This document shows positions 1 to 9,281 of a DNA stretch of 64,000 nucleotides, in pieces. The DNA lies in contig NZ_AUXS01000047.1 in NCBI RefSeq assembly GCF_001625565.1, positions 1 to 64,000 on the forward strand, in the 5' to 3' direction. Under the pieces are notes generated by a model. It saw only the letters and a list, made by a program, of their open reading frames with translations, made no database searches and was not told where the DNA came from. Source of the stretch: Pseudoalteromonas luteoviolacea NCIMB 1944 (lineage in GTDB: Bacteria > Pseudomonadota > Gammaproteobacteria > Enterobacterales > Alteromonadaceae). Made by a program: the position numbers and the translations under genes. Each line of letters starts with the position of its first letter. Positions within the stretch are counted from its first letter, which is position 1.

Positions 1-1610
1 TCAGGCTCAGGCTCAGGTTCTGGCTCTGGTTCCGGCTCTGGATTGACTACCAGTTCAAGTGTGCGAACAAAGGCCTTTTGATCTGTATCCAGACAAGTGA
101 GCACATAAGATTTGTCACCTTCCGACTCTGGCTCAATGGTTTCTTGACCCGTTGCATCCTTTTCACCTGCCCAATCACCGCTGGCAGTACAGCCACTGAG
201 ATTTGTGGATTGCCAGTGTAGCTCTAGACTCTCACCTAGTTCGAGCTGCGCTGTTTCAGTGGTAAAACTGAGGTCGTGTTGAGTGACAGAAAATTGAAAA
301 ACACCGCCTGAGTCTGTGGTATTGTTGCCGTTTGTTGCGCCATATATGGTTTGTGAACCATCAAGCAAGGTACCAGCGGATAGGCCCATAGGTGCGATTG
401 AATCCTTGCCGGCAAAGTGCAGCACGACTTCATAAGTGTCTTTTGCTCTGTCTACATCAGTGGCATCTTCACTTAGGTTAATACGGTAGAGCGTACCGGA
501 CTCGCCATCGCTGCCACCGCTTGAAGTTGTGCCGTAAATGTTACCATCGGCGGCCAACACAAGGGGACCTGCTGGTTTATCACCATCTTGGCTATCTTCT
601 TGTGTCGCAAAGGTGTGTAAAACAGTGAATCCGTTGTCATTGCTTTTGTGCATGCGCCAGATGGTTTTTTGTGACGTGCCGTAAAGCCAGTCACCGTGTT
701 CGACGAGTCCGTTGGTTGCCAGCACATGATCGTCAATCAGCCCGTGAGTCTCATCATCAAAGCTCTTGAGTACAGTGACATCTGTGCTGCCATCTGTTGC
801 GACATTGGTTAAGTCCACTTTAAATAAAGTACCGCTGGCAAAGTTATCACCTTCTAAGCCGTCATTACTGCCGGCACCTGCGGAATCTGCTGATTTATGC
901 GCAAGGCCGTAAATAGCATTGTCAGCTGCACTAAAAACCAATGCAGCAGGTGATTGTCCTTTAGTGAAAACGTATAGATCGCCAGCTGCTTGCTTATATT
1001 CTTCGCGGCTGAAATCGACCAGCATAGCAAGTTCACCTGTGCTGCTGAGTCTTAGCAGTGCATAAAAGTCATCGCTGCGATCTGAGGCTGCGAAGTACAC
1101 GTTGTCTTGTGAATCAACCGTAAGTAAGCCATGTATTTCAAATTTACCGCCATTAATACCTGACAGATCAAGGTCTGCCAGTGCATCTTGCATTTCTTCG
1201 CCTTCGCTCCACTTAAATAAGCTGGTTTTAGCGCCACCGTAAGCCATGCCTTGACCGTCGACAACAACATTTGTATCAAACGCTGTGATCTCGGTATTTA
1301 GAGAGTTGGCTTGCGTGTTGTAGTCAGTTAGCGCACCTTCAGTTAGCTGAGGTGTAAAATAATAAATACCGGACTGTCTGATTGAGGCAAAATCGCTACC
1401 GCCACCAGAGAGAAAAGTGCCGACAAGCTTGCCGCTGACCGGATGTAGTACGGGCGGCTTTGCAGGCAACATGCCCTTATCACCACCAAACATGATGGTT
1501 TGTGGTGTGCCAAACACATGTAATTGCTGCAGGTTGATCTCAGCGGCGCTTGCCAAGTTTGCGCTAACTAACGCGCTACTGATAAGTGCCAACTTAAAAG
1601 CTTTTCGCAT
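1..1610 (-). CDS. GloVer-repeat (TIGR03803-like) secreted protein, 3' end cut by the window edge
   Basis: An open frame of 536 codons starts at an ATG (1608-1610) and is still open at base 1. The N-terminus is a signal peptide (MRKAFKLALISSALVSANLA, then SAAE). The body carries repeats of the Gloeo_Verruco (GloVer) type, recognised by the pattern DGN-IYGTTSSGGSDGESGTLY, with related copies around AYGGA, IYGLAH and LYGTSQ; such repeats probably form a propeller-like fold. A Cys-containing Ig-like segment follows, then a Glu-Pro repeat linker encoded by a hexanucleotide run at 1-50. The missing C-terminus may hold an anchor. The gene lies 20 bases downstream of the TonB receptor on the same strand, so it is probably co-transcribed with the sigma/anti-sigma/receptor set. 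Its function is unknown; a surface or secreted partner of the receptor is an inference. Confidence 0.8.
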   Translation of the reverse strand, partial: MRKAFKLALISSALVSANLASAAEINLQQLHVFGTPQTIMFGGDKGMLPAKPPVLHPVSGKLVGTFLSGGGSDFASIRQSGIYYFTPQLTEGALTDYNTQANSLNTEITAFDTNVVVDGQGMAYGGAKTSLFKWSEGEEMQDALADLDLSGINGGKFEIHGLLTVDSQDNVYFAASDRSDDFYALLRLSSTGELAMLVDFSREEYKQAAGDLYVFTKGQSPAALVFSAADNAIYGLAHKSADSAGAGSNDGLEGDNFASGTLFKVDLTNVATDGSTDVTVLKSFDDETHGLIDDHVLATNGLVEHGDWLYGTSQKTIWRMHKSNDNGFTVLHTFATQEDSQDGDKPAGPLVLAADGNIYGTTSSGGSDGESGTLYRINLSEDATDVDRAKDTYEVVLHFAGKDSIAPMGLSAGTLLDGSQTIYGATNGNNTTDSGGVFQFSVTQHDLSFTTETAQLELGESLELHWQSTNLSGCTASGDWAGEKDATGQETIEPESEGDKSYVLTCLDTDQKAFVRTLELVVNPEPEPEPEPEPEP

Positions 1611-1630
1611 GTTTATACCCTTGTCTTTAA

Positions 1631-4135
1631 TTAAAATTTTGCTGTTATTCTTGCGATGACGCTGCGTCCCGGCGCAATCCAGTAAGAGGTGCCATTTGCC
1701 TCGGCATAATTGAGGTCCTTGAGGTTGTCAATCGACATGCGCAACTGAATATTTGGTGAGTATTGGTAGTCCAGCCACACGTCGTAAACTTCCCAGTCCA
1801 CGACCTTCTCATAGGCTTTTCCACCGCGACCATCGTTGTCTTCAAAGCGCATTCTTGCGCCAACTTTTAGGCTGTTATCAAACAACTTTAATCCAAGTGT
1901 GATGGCGCCATTGTGTTTCGGAGGTGGAATGTAAAGCAGTCCGCCAGACTCAGTTTTACCTAAGTTTGTAGCGGGGAAACCGACCTGACTACCTAGTGGG
2001 AACGGGTTGTAGTCACCCAGGCCAGGATCGAAATTCATCTTGGTATAATTGAGCTCAGCAAACATCATTTTAGATTGATAATCAGCTTGTAGCTCTATGC
2101 CTTCAAAGCGGATCTCATCTTGCAAATTGACATAGCTGCGAATGCCACTTTTGTCGCTCACTGAGGTTGGACTCATCACCATCCCCTGAATGATGAAGTT
2201 GTCTACGGTGTTTTCGAACCAGCCTGTTTTAATAAACAGATCATGCTCTTTGGCCAACTGACTAAACTCAAAATTCATCCCCACTTCGTTGTTACGAGAT
2301 TCTTCGGCTTGTAAGCCGGGGTTTGGGTAGAAAGGAAATTGGTTGCCCACATGCATCCCGAATAACAAAGTTTCAGTGATCGAGGGAGGGCGCACACCTT
2401 TGGCAGAACTGACATAAGCTTGAATTTCATCATTAAAGCGGTATGCAAATCGTAAGTTAGGTGAGACAAACTCGTCGTGGCGTGCCACGGAAAAATTAGT
2501 GTAGATCAGCGTCTTGCTCGGGGTGACACCGGGTGGATTGAGAATCGAACCAGAGTTGATCTCACCCTCTCCCTCGAGTGAAAAGTGCTCATATCTGACG
2601 CCCGCTTCAATGGACAGGTGTTCCCCATATTGCCACTCGGTCTGGAAAAACGCACTGCTCACTGCACGGTTTCCCCCAGGAGTTGCCCCTGTGAACCAAG
2701 TTGGGTCACCCGTTCCAGGCGTTTGTTGGATTGCTTGAGGCTGGGTCCAGTCTCTAAAGTATTCCACGCCTGTATTGAGCATGAGCAGTGAATCAGCTTC
2801 ACTCAGCCAAGCATGTTCTAAGCTAAAGAATGAAATATTTTCGAGCACCAGACCAAAGGTATTGGTTTCATATTGCAACTCAAACTCCCCGTAGGGGTTA
2901 ATTGAGTCTCCTAGCTCAAACTGATGCTGGCGCATTTGAGTTCGGTTGTAGTAAACACTTGAACTTAAATCAAAATAATCTGAGTTAGGGTTCCAGAAGT
3001 AATCTACTTTAATGGTGTCATTACTGAGTTTGCTGGTGGCACTGGGTTGCTCGGTTTCCCCTGTGGTTGAGCCCTCGTCGAAGTTGGCAGAGAAGCCCAC
3101 ATAACTCAGCTTTATGGCGTGTTGTTCGTTGATTTTATAGCTGGCCTTGAGCAAAGAGGACCATTGATCTTGCTCGGTAAATGAGCTGAGCGCATCAAAG
3201 TAGTTGTCATTGCCGGCATTACCACCGTGCTGACCAGGCTCAAACCTTCCGACGTGTTTGCGCCCAACCGCTGCGACCAGCTCAAGATCCTTTCCCAAGC
3301 GTACACCAGAGGCGAGTAAGCCTTGCATATGGTATGCGTTGCTGCCTGTTGCGAGCGCAACTTTGCTGCCGTGGTCTTGCCCTTCAAGTGCGAGATCAGC
3401 AAATTCCAGAGTGTTGAAATTTACGACACCGCCAATGGCACCTGCGCCGCCAGCGTGGCCGACGGGACCTTTTGCAATGTCAACACTAGAAAGCAGTTGG
3501 GGATCTAGATAGACAGTACCATTGGCGCCGTGTCCGCTGCGCTGAAAATTCTGTCTTGCTCCATCGATCATCACATTGACTCGACCAAAGTCTTGAATAC
3601 CACGTACATTGACCGCGACTCCGGGTTCTTGTCGTGTTTGCGATGTGGTCACGCCGGGCACATTGTAGAAAATGTCAGAGGTATCTCGCGGTGCTACACG
3701 GGCAAGCTGATCTTGGCTTAATTTAGTGTCTGAAGAAGCGGATTGATAGATCTCTTTATGGGTATTATTACTGGCATATACCTCTAGCGTATCGAGCATG
3801 ACCGCGTGTTCAAGGTTGCCTGATAGCGCTCGAATGACATAGCTACCATTGCTGGTTTTCTCAGCGTATAAACCTGTGCCTGCGAGCAACTGTTCAAAGC
3901 CATCACTCAGTACAAACGCGCCTTTTAACCCAGTTGTTTGGGCACTGCCTATCTGGTTGGGATCAAATTGCAACAGTACGCCTGTTTGCAGTGCCAAGGT
4001 ATTGAGTGCCTCAGCTAAGCTGCCTTTGGGAATATCAAGTTGGTGTGCCTGTTGTGCCAAAACGGCGCTTGGTAGAGCAAGCCCTGTACACAACACAGCA
4101 GTAAAAATTGAGCGAGTAGCACTGTCGCCTATCAT
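1631..4135 (-). CDS. TonB-dependent outer-membrane receptor with STN signalling domain, heme/hemoglobin type
   Basis: This 834-residue protein has a signal peptide ending near ALPSAVLAQQ, then an STN domain (about 28-100: LDIPKGSLAEALNTLALQTG) used by receptors that signal through FecR. The plug follows (DTSDIFYNVPGVTTSQTRQE, RGIQDFGRVNVMIDG, then GGAGAIGGVVNF), then a long beta-barrel ending in the aromatic ITAKF. The plug wording (RQNFQRSGHGANG, YLDPQLLSSVDIAKGP) and the barrel motifs GVRPPSITETLL and YPNPGLQAEES resemble heme/hemoglobin receptors of the HasR/HemR group, whose FRAP and NPDL boxes occupy those places. It probably imports heme or a heme carrier using TonB-ExbBD energy. No hemophore gene is seen in the window, so the exact ligand is uncertain. 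FecR and the sigma factor lie directly upstream. Confidence 0.88.
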   Translation of the reverse strand: MIGDSATRSIFTAVLCTGLALPSAVLAQQAHQLDIPKGSLAEALNTLALQTGVLLQFDPNQIGSAQTTGLKGAFVLSDGFEQLLAGTGLYAEKTSNGSYVIRALSGNLEHAVMLDTLEVYASNNTHKEIYQSASSDTKLSQDQLARVAPRDTSDIFYNVPGVTTSQTRQEPGVAVNVRGIQDFGRVNVMIDGARQNFQRSGHGANGTVYLDPQLLSSVDIAKGPVGHAGGAGAIGGVVNFNTLEFADLALEGQDHGSKVALATGSNAYHMQGLLASGVRLGKDLELVAAVGRKHVGRFEPGQHGGNAGNDNYFDALSSFTEQDQWSSLLKASYKINEQHAIKLSYVGFSANFDEGSTTGETEQPSATSKLSNDTIKVDYFWNPNSDYFDLSSSVYYNRTQMRQHQFELGDSINPYGEFELQYETNTFGLVLENISFFSLEHAWLSEADSLLMLNTGVEYFRDWTQPQAIQQTPGTGDPTWFTGATPGGNRAVSSAFFQTEWQYGEHLSIEAGVRYEHFSLEGEGEINSGSILNPPGVTPSKTLIYTNFSVARHDEFVSPNLRFAYRFNDEIQAYVSSAKGVRPPSITETLLFGMHVGNQFPFYPNPGLQAEESRNNEVGMNFEFSQLAKEHDLFIKTGWFENTVDNFIIQGMVMSPTSVSDKSGIRSYVNLQDEIRFEGIELQADYQSKMMFAELNYTKMNFDPGLGDYNPFPLGSQVGFPATNLGKTESGGLLYIPPPKHNGAITLGLKLFDNSLKVGARMRFEDNDGRGGKAYEKVVDWEVYDVWLDYQYSPNIQLRMSIDNLKDLNYAEANGTSYWIAPGRSVIARITAKF

Positions 4136-4247
4136 AAATAGTTCTCATTATTATTTAGAGCTACTTATAGGACGGGGCAGTAAAAAAAAACAGTACCCAA
4201 AAACTCAAAAAAACTAAAAAACTTTTATCCTTTTTTAAAAAGTCATT

Positions 4248-5213
4248 TTATTTCAAAGAGATAATCTGTAGGTAATTTGCTATAGAACTGTGCTTGATGG
4301 CTGGATCTGACGCCAGCATTTTCAGTGCTAAGTCGACATCATCGGTAGGGTAGACACCCGAAACACGGATCTGACTTAGCTTTTCATGCTGGTATACAAA
4401 CACTCCTGGATAGTAGGACTCTAATGACTCCAGTAGCTCAGTCAGACTGATATCATTTGCAACTAATCTATTGTTTAACCATGCCAACCTGATGTCAGGG
4501 TTTGTTTGATAGGGCCCTGTTAGGTATTTATCTGCAACTTCCATAGCTTGGCCTTGTTGGCCAATTACACATCTATGTTGTGGTAAATAACAAAGTTCTA
4601 CTTTGGACTCGCTCACCACGACATAGGTATCTTGCCCTTTGGTTTTCACTGAGAAGCTGGTCCCTAAAGCTGTTGCGCTGGTATCTTGGGTTTCGACGAC
4701 CAAGGGCCATGAAGGATTTGTTTTTGCCTCAACATGTACTTCGCCTTTGTATAATCGAATCAATCTGGTGTCAGTATTGTATTCAATATCGATTTGCGTT
4801 TCGGCATTCAATGTTAATACGCTGCCATCTTGCAGCTGTATGGTTTGCGTTTGGCCTTTTAGGGTATAGTGATCTGCTGTGACGCCACTTAGTCCCAAAT
4901 GATTTAGCAAAAATCCAAACCCTGCGAACAAAGTCACACTTAGGAAGGTTTTGCCAAGACTGACTGATCTGGGTTTATCTTTGTCTAGTACATTGTTGAG
5001 CACCCGAACGTTCAGGCCAGTATCTTCCGGGGTATCAAATTCGCCCCATAGTGCTTGTAATTCCGCGTAGGCTTTTTGATTGTCAGGATGTAAGTTAAGC
5101 CACTGATGATGGGCTTGAATATCTTCGTCGGCGGGCGAATCTGAATGGAGTAAAGCACACCAGTCTGCTGCCTGCTTGAGTTTATGTTGATAGCTGGTTT
5201 GATTCGCCGACAT
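4248..5213 (-). CDS. FecR-family transmembrane regulator (anti-sigma factor)
   Basis: The 321-residue protein has an N-terminal DUF4880-like region (ADWCALLHSDSPADEDIQAH, HPDNQKAYAELQALW), one membrane segment at about 86-104 (TFLSVTLFAGFGFLLNHLGL), and a periplasmic FecR domain (LQDGSVLTLNAETQI, LYKGEVHVEA, TALGTSFSVK). It ends in a region that normally meets the STN domain of the cognate receptor. By analogy with Escherichia coli FecR it passes the ligand-bound receptor state to the cytoplasmic sigma factor. It starts 19 bases after the sigma gene and 112 bases before the receptor, which fits one regulatory unit. Confidence 0.9.
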   Translation of the reverse strand: MSANQTSYQHKLKQAADWCALLHSDSPADEDIQAHHQWLNLHPDNQKAYAELQALWGEFDTPEDTGLNVRVLNNVLDKDKPRSVSLGKTFLSVTLFAGFGFLLNHLGLSGVTADHYTLKGQTQTIQLQDGSVLTLNAETQIDIEYNTDTRLIRLYKGEVHVEAKTNPSWPLVVETQDTSATALGTSFSVKTKGQDTYVVVSESKVELCYLPQHRCVIGQQGQAMEVADKYLTGPYQTNPDIRLAWLNNRLVANDISLTELLESLESYYPGVFVYQHEKLSQIRVSGVYPTDDVDLALKMLASDPAIKHSSIANYLQIISLK

Positions 5214-5232
5214 GAGTTTCTCTAGGTATTGA

Positions 5233-5736
5233 TTAATCCATCAGTTGACTGTGGCAATGCAGCAATGTTTGTGCGATGTATTTTTGCACCATACTTTCAG
5301 AAACATTGAGTTGCGCAGCAATCTCTTTGTATTTCATGCCGTCTAAACGTGCCATCAAAAAGGCGCGTCGAGGTTTGTCTGCCAGACCTTCTAATAATCG
5401 CGATAGCGCTTCTAATCTTTGCATGGTTTCTAATACCGTTTCACATGAAGGCACTTGCTCTTGCTGCATTTCGGTTTGCGCTTCAATATAGGCTTGCTCG
5501 ATGCGCTTGCGTCTCGCCTTATCTATGATCAAGCGATTGGCGATGGTTGCTAAGTATGCTCTTGGCTCTTTGACTTCGAGCAGATCTGTGGAGGAAGTCA
5601 GGGCCCTAATAAAGGTGTCCTGAGATAAATCCTGTGCATCGTGATGGCTATGTAGTTTTAGTTTGTTTTGTAAAAATCTAACTAACCAAAATTGGTTATC
5701 ACGAATAAAAAGGTCCATGCCAGCGGAATTCGACAC
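5233..5736 (-). CDS. ECF sigma factor, FecI type
   Basis: This 167-residue protein has sigma region 2 (HDAQDLSQDTFIRAL, EPRAYLATIANRLIIDKAR) and a region 4 helix-turn-helix (LADKPRRAFLMARLDGMKYK, then EIAAQLNVSESMVQKYI), the layout of iron-starvation ECF sigma factors such as FecI. The start taken is a GTG at 5734-5736 because an AAGGA box (5743-5747, minus strand) sits 6 bases before it; an in-frame ATG six codons later is the alternative. It should direct transcription of the downstream receptor gene once released by FecR. A Fur-box-like site lies about 30 bases upstream, so iron limitation probably controls the regulator pair. Confidence 0.92.
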   Translation of the reverse strand: MSNSAGMDLFIRDNQFWLVRFLQNKLKLHSHHDAQDLSQDTFIRALTSSTDLLEVKEPRAYLATIANRLIIDKARRKRIEQAYIEAQTEMQQEQVPSCETVLETMQRLEALSRLLEGLADKPRRAFLMARLDGMKYKEIAAQLNVSESMVQKYIAQTLLHCHSQLMD

Positions 5737-5763
5737 CTTTGTTCCTTACCATAGTGCATAAAT

Positions 5764-5782
5764 AGGAATAATTATCATTAAC
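5764..5782 (-). promoter_or_regulatory. Fur-box-like operator upstream of the sigma factor gene
   Basis: Read on the minus strand, the 19 bases match the consensus GATAATGATAATCATTATC at 14 positions, including an unbroken run of ten (TAATGATAAT). It lies between the sigma gene start and its probable promoter, where Fur would repress in iron-replete cells. The match was counted by eye; Fur binding is an inference. Confidence 0.6.
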
Positions 5783-6052
5783 GGTATCATTAATAAGATG
5801 GTGTAGCAAGTCTATTATTCTACGAATAAAACATTGCTCGATGCTGAATTTAGGGTTTTTTCTAGTTCATAATTATCAGAATTGTCAGTGCGAGCCGACA
5901 ATATGGGACTAGCTTTTTTAGCTTTGGTACGGGGTAGGTGTTCCGCATTAAAAGCCTTATATTCTTTGGCTCCAGCAGTTTTTTAGCTGTTAATGAATAT
6001 CACTAAAACCGTGTAATTTCTCGCAGCACAGGGGGGATGGGCAAGGAGTAGT

Positions 6053-6184
6053 ATGAGTAAAAGCTTGGTCGCTTTGAAACTGATGAAAAATATTGTTTTG
6101 AAAGGGTCTAACGACCGAGCAAAATGTCGAGCGGTGTTGCGTGATTTGCATCTATCCATTTGTATTTTAATGCTTAAATTTTAG
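6053..6184 (+). CDS. Possible small protein of 43 residues
   Basis: An ATG at 6053 follows AGGAG (6044-6048) by 4 bases. The product begins MSKSLVALKLMKNIVLKG, is basic overall, and ends in a short hydrophobic tail (LSICILMLKF). It resembles nothing I recognise, and it lies isolated in a long non-coding region. It may be chance; the ribosome site and the size of the surrounding gap are the only support. Confidence 0.2.
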   Translation: MSKSLVALKLMKNIVLKGSNDRAKCRAVLRDLHLSICILMLKF

Positions 6185-6624
6185 TCAAATAGACAATTGG
6201 CTAGGTGATCCACAAAATGTAAAGGCGATAACGATCAGCGATATCAAATACGATATACGCAAGTCTGTTTGCTATAAGTTTTCCACACTGTGTTAAATAA
6301 TATGTAAATATGCCCGACTCAGGGTGATGATTTAGCTGAAAAATATCGAACTGAGTGCGAGGGGCTGGTACTTTGTAGCCCGACGAGGTTATCACTATCT
6401 GCGCTAATGAACCGTTGTTACCTTTTGTATTTTCTGTGTTTTTTATTTTAAGAGCTAGCTGTGTGATGGTTTTTTGTGGTAATAAACGCCCATTATTTCT
6501 CGCGAAACTTTAATTTTCAGCATGTTATAAAAATGTAGTGCGTTAATGGCGCAAAATACACAGATTCAATTACACTAAATGAAGCGTGTTTGTTTTCTTG
6601 GCAGGTAAACGCGTACCGACTTTT

Positions 6625-6637
6625 TGACTTAAAGTCA
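6625..6637. promoter_or_regulatory. Perfect 13-base palindrome TGACTTAAAGTCA
   Basis: TGACTT and AAGTCA face each other around a single central A, 38 bases upstream of the kinase start. The size and position fit a binding site for a dimeric regulator, but no specific protein can be named. Confidence 0.35.
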
Positions 6638-6675
6638 TTTACCACTCATTGCGCGAGAATAAAAAGGAAATTGCT

Positions 6676-8646
6676 TTGCATATAGATGTAGAAAGTACAG
6701 GGAAGCGATTTAAATTATCTTTTATCGTGGTTTTTATCTGTGTCCTACTGAGTATGTTGGCATCTCTTTGGGTCTGGCAACTTGCTGATAATCAAGAAAA
6801 GCACCTCATTAAATTAACCGCGATTGCCAAGAGCGAATTAATTGAGCATCAATTTATCAATTCAATGCCTGCCATCATCAGTGCGCTGGAGCGCATGCGC
6901 AATCGCTGGGTGGCGCGAGAAGGACCGCCTTTTGAAGAGTGGCGATTGGATGCTCAGGATTATGTCAATGACCATGCTGGGCTGCGTGCTGTCGAGTGGG
7001 TAAACAGCGAGTATGTTGTTAAATGGGTTGTGCCACTGCAAGGCAACGAGTCGGCAGTGGATCTCGACTTGTCATTTGAGAAAAACAGATTAAAAGCCCT
7101 AGAGCGAGCAAAAGTCTCGAAAAACTTTTCATTGTCTAAGCCGGTTCAACTTGTTCAAGGCGGTAAAGGCTTTTTAGCGTATTTTCCGATTTATATTCAC
7201 GGTAGATTTGACGGGTTTATTTTGGGCGTGTTTGACATATCCCAATTGGTAGATAGCTTGCTTCCGCATGAATTTATCAATGACTACAACATAGAAGTGT
7301 TGTCAGAGGGCAGCGTGATGTTTAGTAAAGTAGAGGCGGGTATGCAGTATGACGAGTCGACTGGTTTTAGTCATTCATTTGCACTGCATGGCGTAGACTG
7401 GGAGTTATTGCTGTGGCCCAAGCAAAGTCGTATTTCCGTTGATGACTCTGACATTCACTATATTGCTCTACTTAATGGACTGTTTGTCTCTTTCCTTGCA
7501 GGTATTGCTTCTTTTTATTTAATTAAATCTCGTATGTCTGAGCGGATCATTAGTGCACAAGATGTGGAACATAAAGCAACACTCGACAATGCCATTGATG
7601 GCATCATCACCATCGATGCACATGGTGTGATAACGAGCATCAACAACTCGGCAGTGAATATATTTGGTTACGCTAAAGAGGAAAGCATTGGCAAAAATTT
7701 CAGTGTATTTATGCCAAAAGCACATAGAGGTGAATGTGATCAAAACCTGATAGATGATTTAACGTCAGGAAACAAGAAGATCATCGGCACCGGTCAACGA
7801 GTAAAGGGTCAGCGCAAAAATGGCCAAATATTCCCTTTGGATTTAGGGGTTACGGGGTTTCGGGTTGCGGGAGAGCAGTTTTATTGTGGGGTAGTGAGAG
7901 ATATTTCAAAGCAAGTAGCGATGGAGCGGGAGCGTGAGCAATTGATCGAGCGCTTGACCAAGTCTAATGAAGAGTTAGACAACTTTGCTTATATTGCCTC
8001 TCATGATTTAAAAGAGCCGTTACGAGCAATACAAAATCACGCTGGATTTTTAAAAGAGGACTATGAGACTGAACTGGGCGAAGATGGTGTCTATAAATTG
8101 GACCGTTTGGTATATCTAGGCTCCAAAATGGAGCAGCTCATTTCTAATCTGATGTATTTCTCAAGATTGGGTCGTGAGGAGCAAAGCAGCAAGCAGGTCA
8201 ATATGGATGAAGCGCTCAGTCATGTGCTTGAACGCCTAACAGAGTCGCTGCAAGAACATAATGTCGAAGTGTTCGCAGAAGCCTTACCCAATGTGGTTGG
8301 CAACCAAACGCGATTAGAAGAGCTGTTATACAACTTAATAACGAACGGGTACAAATACAACTTATCGGAGCATAAATCTATTAATGTAAATTATGATTTA
8401 GAGCGGCATGCATTTTGTGTCAAAGATAATGGCATTGGCATTGATGCGCACTTTAAAACCGAAGTTTTCAGAATATTTAAGCGCCTAAATAGTAACAAAA
8501 AGTTTGGCGAGGGTACGGGAGCTGGTTTGACCTTTGCGAAAAAAATAGTTGAACAACACAAGGGTAAAATTTGGTTTGAGTCGGAGCTTGGAAAAGGAAC
8601 AAGTTTCTATTTTACATTGAAGGAAAGTGAAGTCGAAAATGAATGA
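6676..8646 (+). CDS. CHASE-PAS membrane sensor histidine kinase
   Basis: The start taken is TTG at 6676 because AAGGA (6664-6668) precedes it by 7 bases; an upstream in-frame TTG at 6649 lacks such a box, and no ATG comes before the first membrane helix. Order of parts: membrane helix (LSFIVVFICVLLSMLASLWV), periplasmic CHASE domain (GLRAVEWVNSEYVVKWVVPL, SKPVQLVQGGKGFLAYFPIY), second helix (IALLNGLFVSFLAGIASFYL), PAS domain (DGIITIDAHGVITSINNSA), HisKA with phospho-acceptor His in SHDLKEPLRAIQ, and an HATPase domain (NGIGIDAHF, GTGAGLTFAKKIVEQHKGKI). There is no receiver domain; the partner regulator overlaps the 3' end. CHASE kinases sense small extracellular ligands, here unknown. Confidence 0.88.
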   Translation: MHIDVESTGKRFKLSFIVVFICVLLSMLASLWVWQLADNQEKHLIKLTAIAKSELIEHQFINSMPAIISALERMRNRWVAREGPPFEEWRLDAQDYVNDHAGLRAVEWVNSEYVVKWVVPLQGNESAVDLDLSFEKNRLKALERAKVSKNFSLSKPVQLVQGGKGFLAYFPIYIHGRFDGFILGVFDISQLVDSLLPHEFINDYNIEVLSEGSVMFSKVEAGMQYDESTGFSHSFALHGVDWELLLWPKQSRISVDDSDIHYIALLNGLFVSFLAGIASFYLIKSRMSERIISAQDVEHKATLDNAIDGIITIDAHGVITSINNSAVNIFGYAKEESIGKNFSVFMPKAHRGECDQNLIDDLTSGNKKIIGTGQRVKGQRKNGQIFPLDLGVTGFRVAGEQFYCGVVRDISKQVAMEREREQLIERLTKSNEELDNFAYIASHDLKEPLRAIQNHAGFLKEDYETELGEDGVYKLDRLVYLGSKMEQLISNLMYFSRLGREEQSSKQVNMDEALSHVLERLTESLQEHNVEVFAEALPNVVGNQTRLEELLYNLITNGYKYNLSEHKSINVNYDLERHAFCVKDNGIGIDAHFKTEVFRIFKRLNSNKKFGEGTGAGLTFAKKIVEQHKGKIWFESELGKGTSFYFTLKESEVENE

Positions 8647-9073
8647 CAATAAATTGATTTTGATTGTAGAAGACAGCGATGACGATTATTACGCGACTAA
8701 TCGGGCATTTAAAAAAGACGGTAACCTATCAAATCCAATTGTACGATGTGAAGACGGGCAAGAAGCGCTGAATTACCTCAGTCAAGAGTGGACACCGTCA
8801 CATCCAAAGCCGGCTATGATACTGTTGGATCTTAACCTACCGGGATTGGATGGTCGTCTCGTGTTAAAAGAAATAAAAAGCACTCGGCGTCTTGCAAACA
8901 TCCCCATTGTGGTTTTGACAACCTCAGATGATGAAAAGGACATTGAGGAGTGCTATGACCTTGGGGCCAATACATATATTCAAAAGCCCGTTAAACTAGA
9001 TTCATTATTTGATGCTGTACAAAAGCTTAAAGACTATTGGTTTCAGATTGCGATTTTACCAAAAGGAGACTAA
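8639..9073 (+). CDS. Single-domain response regulator (Rcp1/CheY-like)
   Basis: This protein of about 144 residues is a lone receiver domain: acidic pocket VEDSDDD, phospho-acceptor Asp in ILLDLNLPGLDG, Thr in VVLTTSDDE and Lys in YIQKPVK. The extra loop between helix 1 and strand 2 and the LNLPGLDG wording are typical of Rcp1-type regulators paired with phytochrome-like or CHASE/PAS kinases. The ATG at 8639 overlaps the kinase gene by 8 bases; an in-frame GTG at 8627 is possible but has no well-spaced ribosome site. With no output domain it must act by protein contact or as a phosphate relay. Confidence 0.88.
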   Translation: MNDNKLILIVEDSDDDYYATNRAFKKDGNLSNPIVRCEDGQEALNYLSQEWTPSHPKPAMILLDLNLPGLDGRLVLKEIKSTRRLANIPIVVLTTSDDEKDIEECYDLGANTYIQKPVKLDSLFDAVQKLKDYWFQIAILPKGD

Positions 9074-9281
9074 CCCCCGTAACGCTTATGGCTTTTAGAC
9101 GAAATTATATTAGGTTGGTTGGGTACTCGCCCGCGCGGTAGGCGTTGCCTAGCCTAGTGTTTTGGTATGGCAGGGGCAAGTGCTTCTAGTGGACTTGTTT
9201 CGAAGAACCGCAATCAGTCACATTGAAACAGTTGAATTTATAGGCAATGTCAATAAAGCGCTGGTAGGAAAGTGTGATGCA

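Larger units (their letters stand above)
5783..6675. other. Long non-coding stretch between divergent iron-signalling and kinase genes
   Basis: Nearly 900 bases, A+T-rich, separate the sigma gene from the sensor kinase. They hold one possible 43-codon reading frame with a Shine-Dalgarno box (6053-6184), an inverted repeat ATTGTC/GACAAT around 5880-5901, and a 13-base perfect palindrome at 6625-6637 before the kinase. Nothing resembling tRNA, a known riboswitch or a broken gene was recognised. A minus-strand frame at 6201-6395 has no visible ribosome site and unconvincing composition. Confidence 0.5.

Noticed and set aside
1..50. The hexanucleotide repeat at the left edge as a satellite or CRISPR-like array
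   Set aside because: It is in frame and encodes a Glu-Pro linker of the GloVer protein.
4137..4155. A Fur-box-like stretch directly before the TonB receptor gene
   Set aside because: Only about 12 of 19 positions match and it overlaps the ribosome site, so it is too weak to call; sigma-dependent control explains the gene.
6201..6395. A 64-codon minus-strand frame in the long gap before the sensor kinase
   Set aside because: No ribosome site and an unconvincing product; likely chance.
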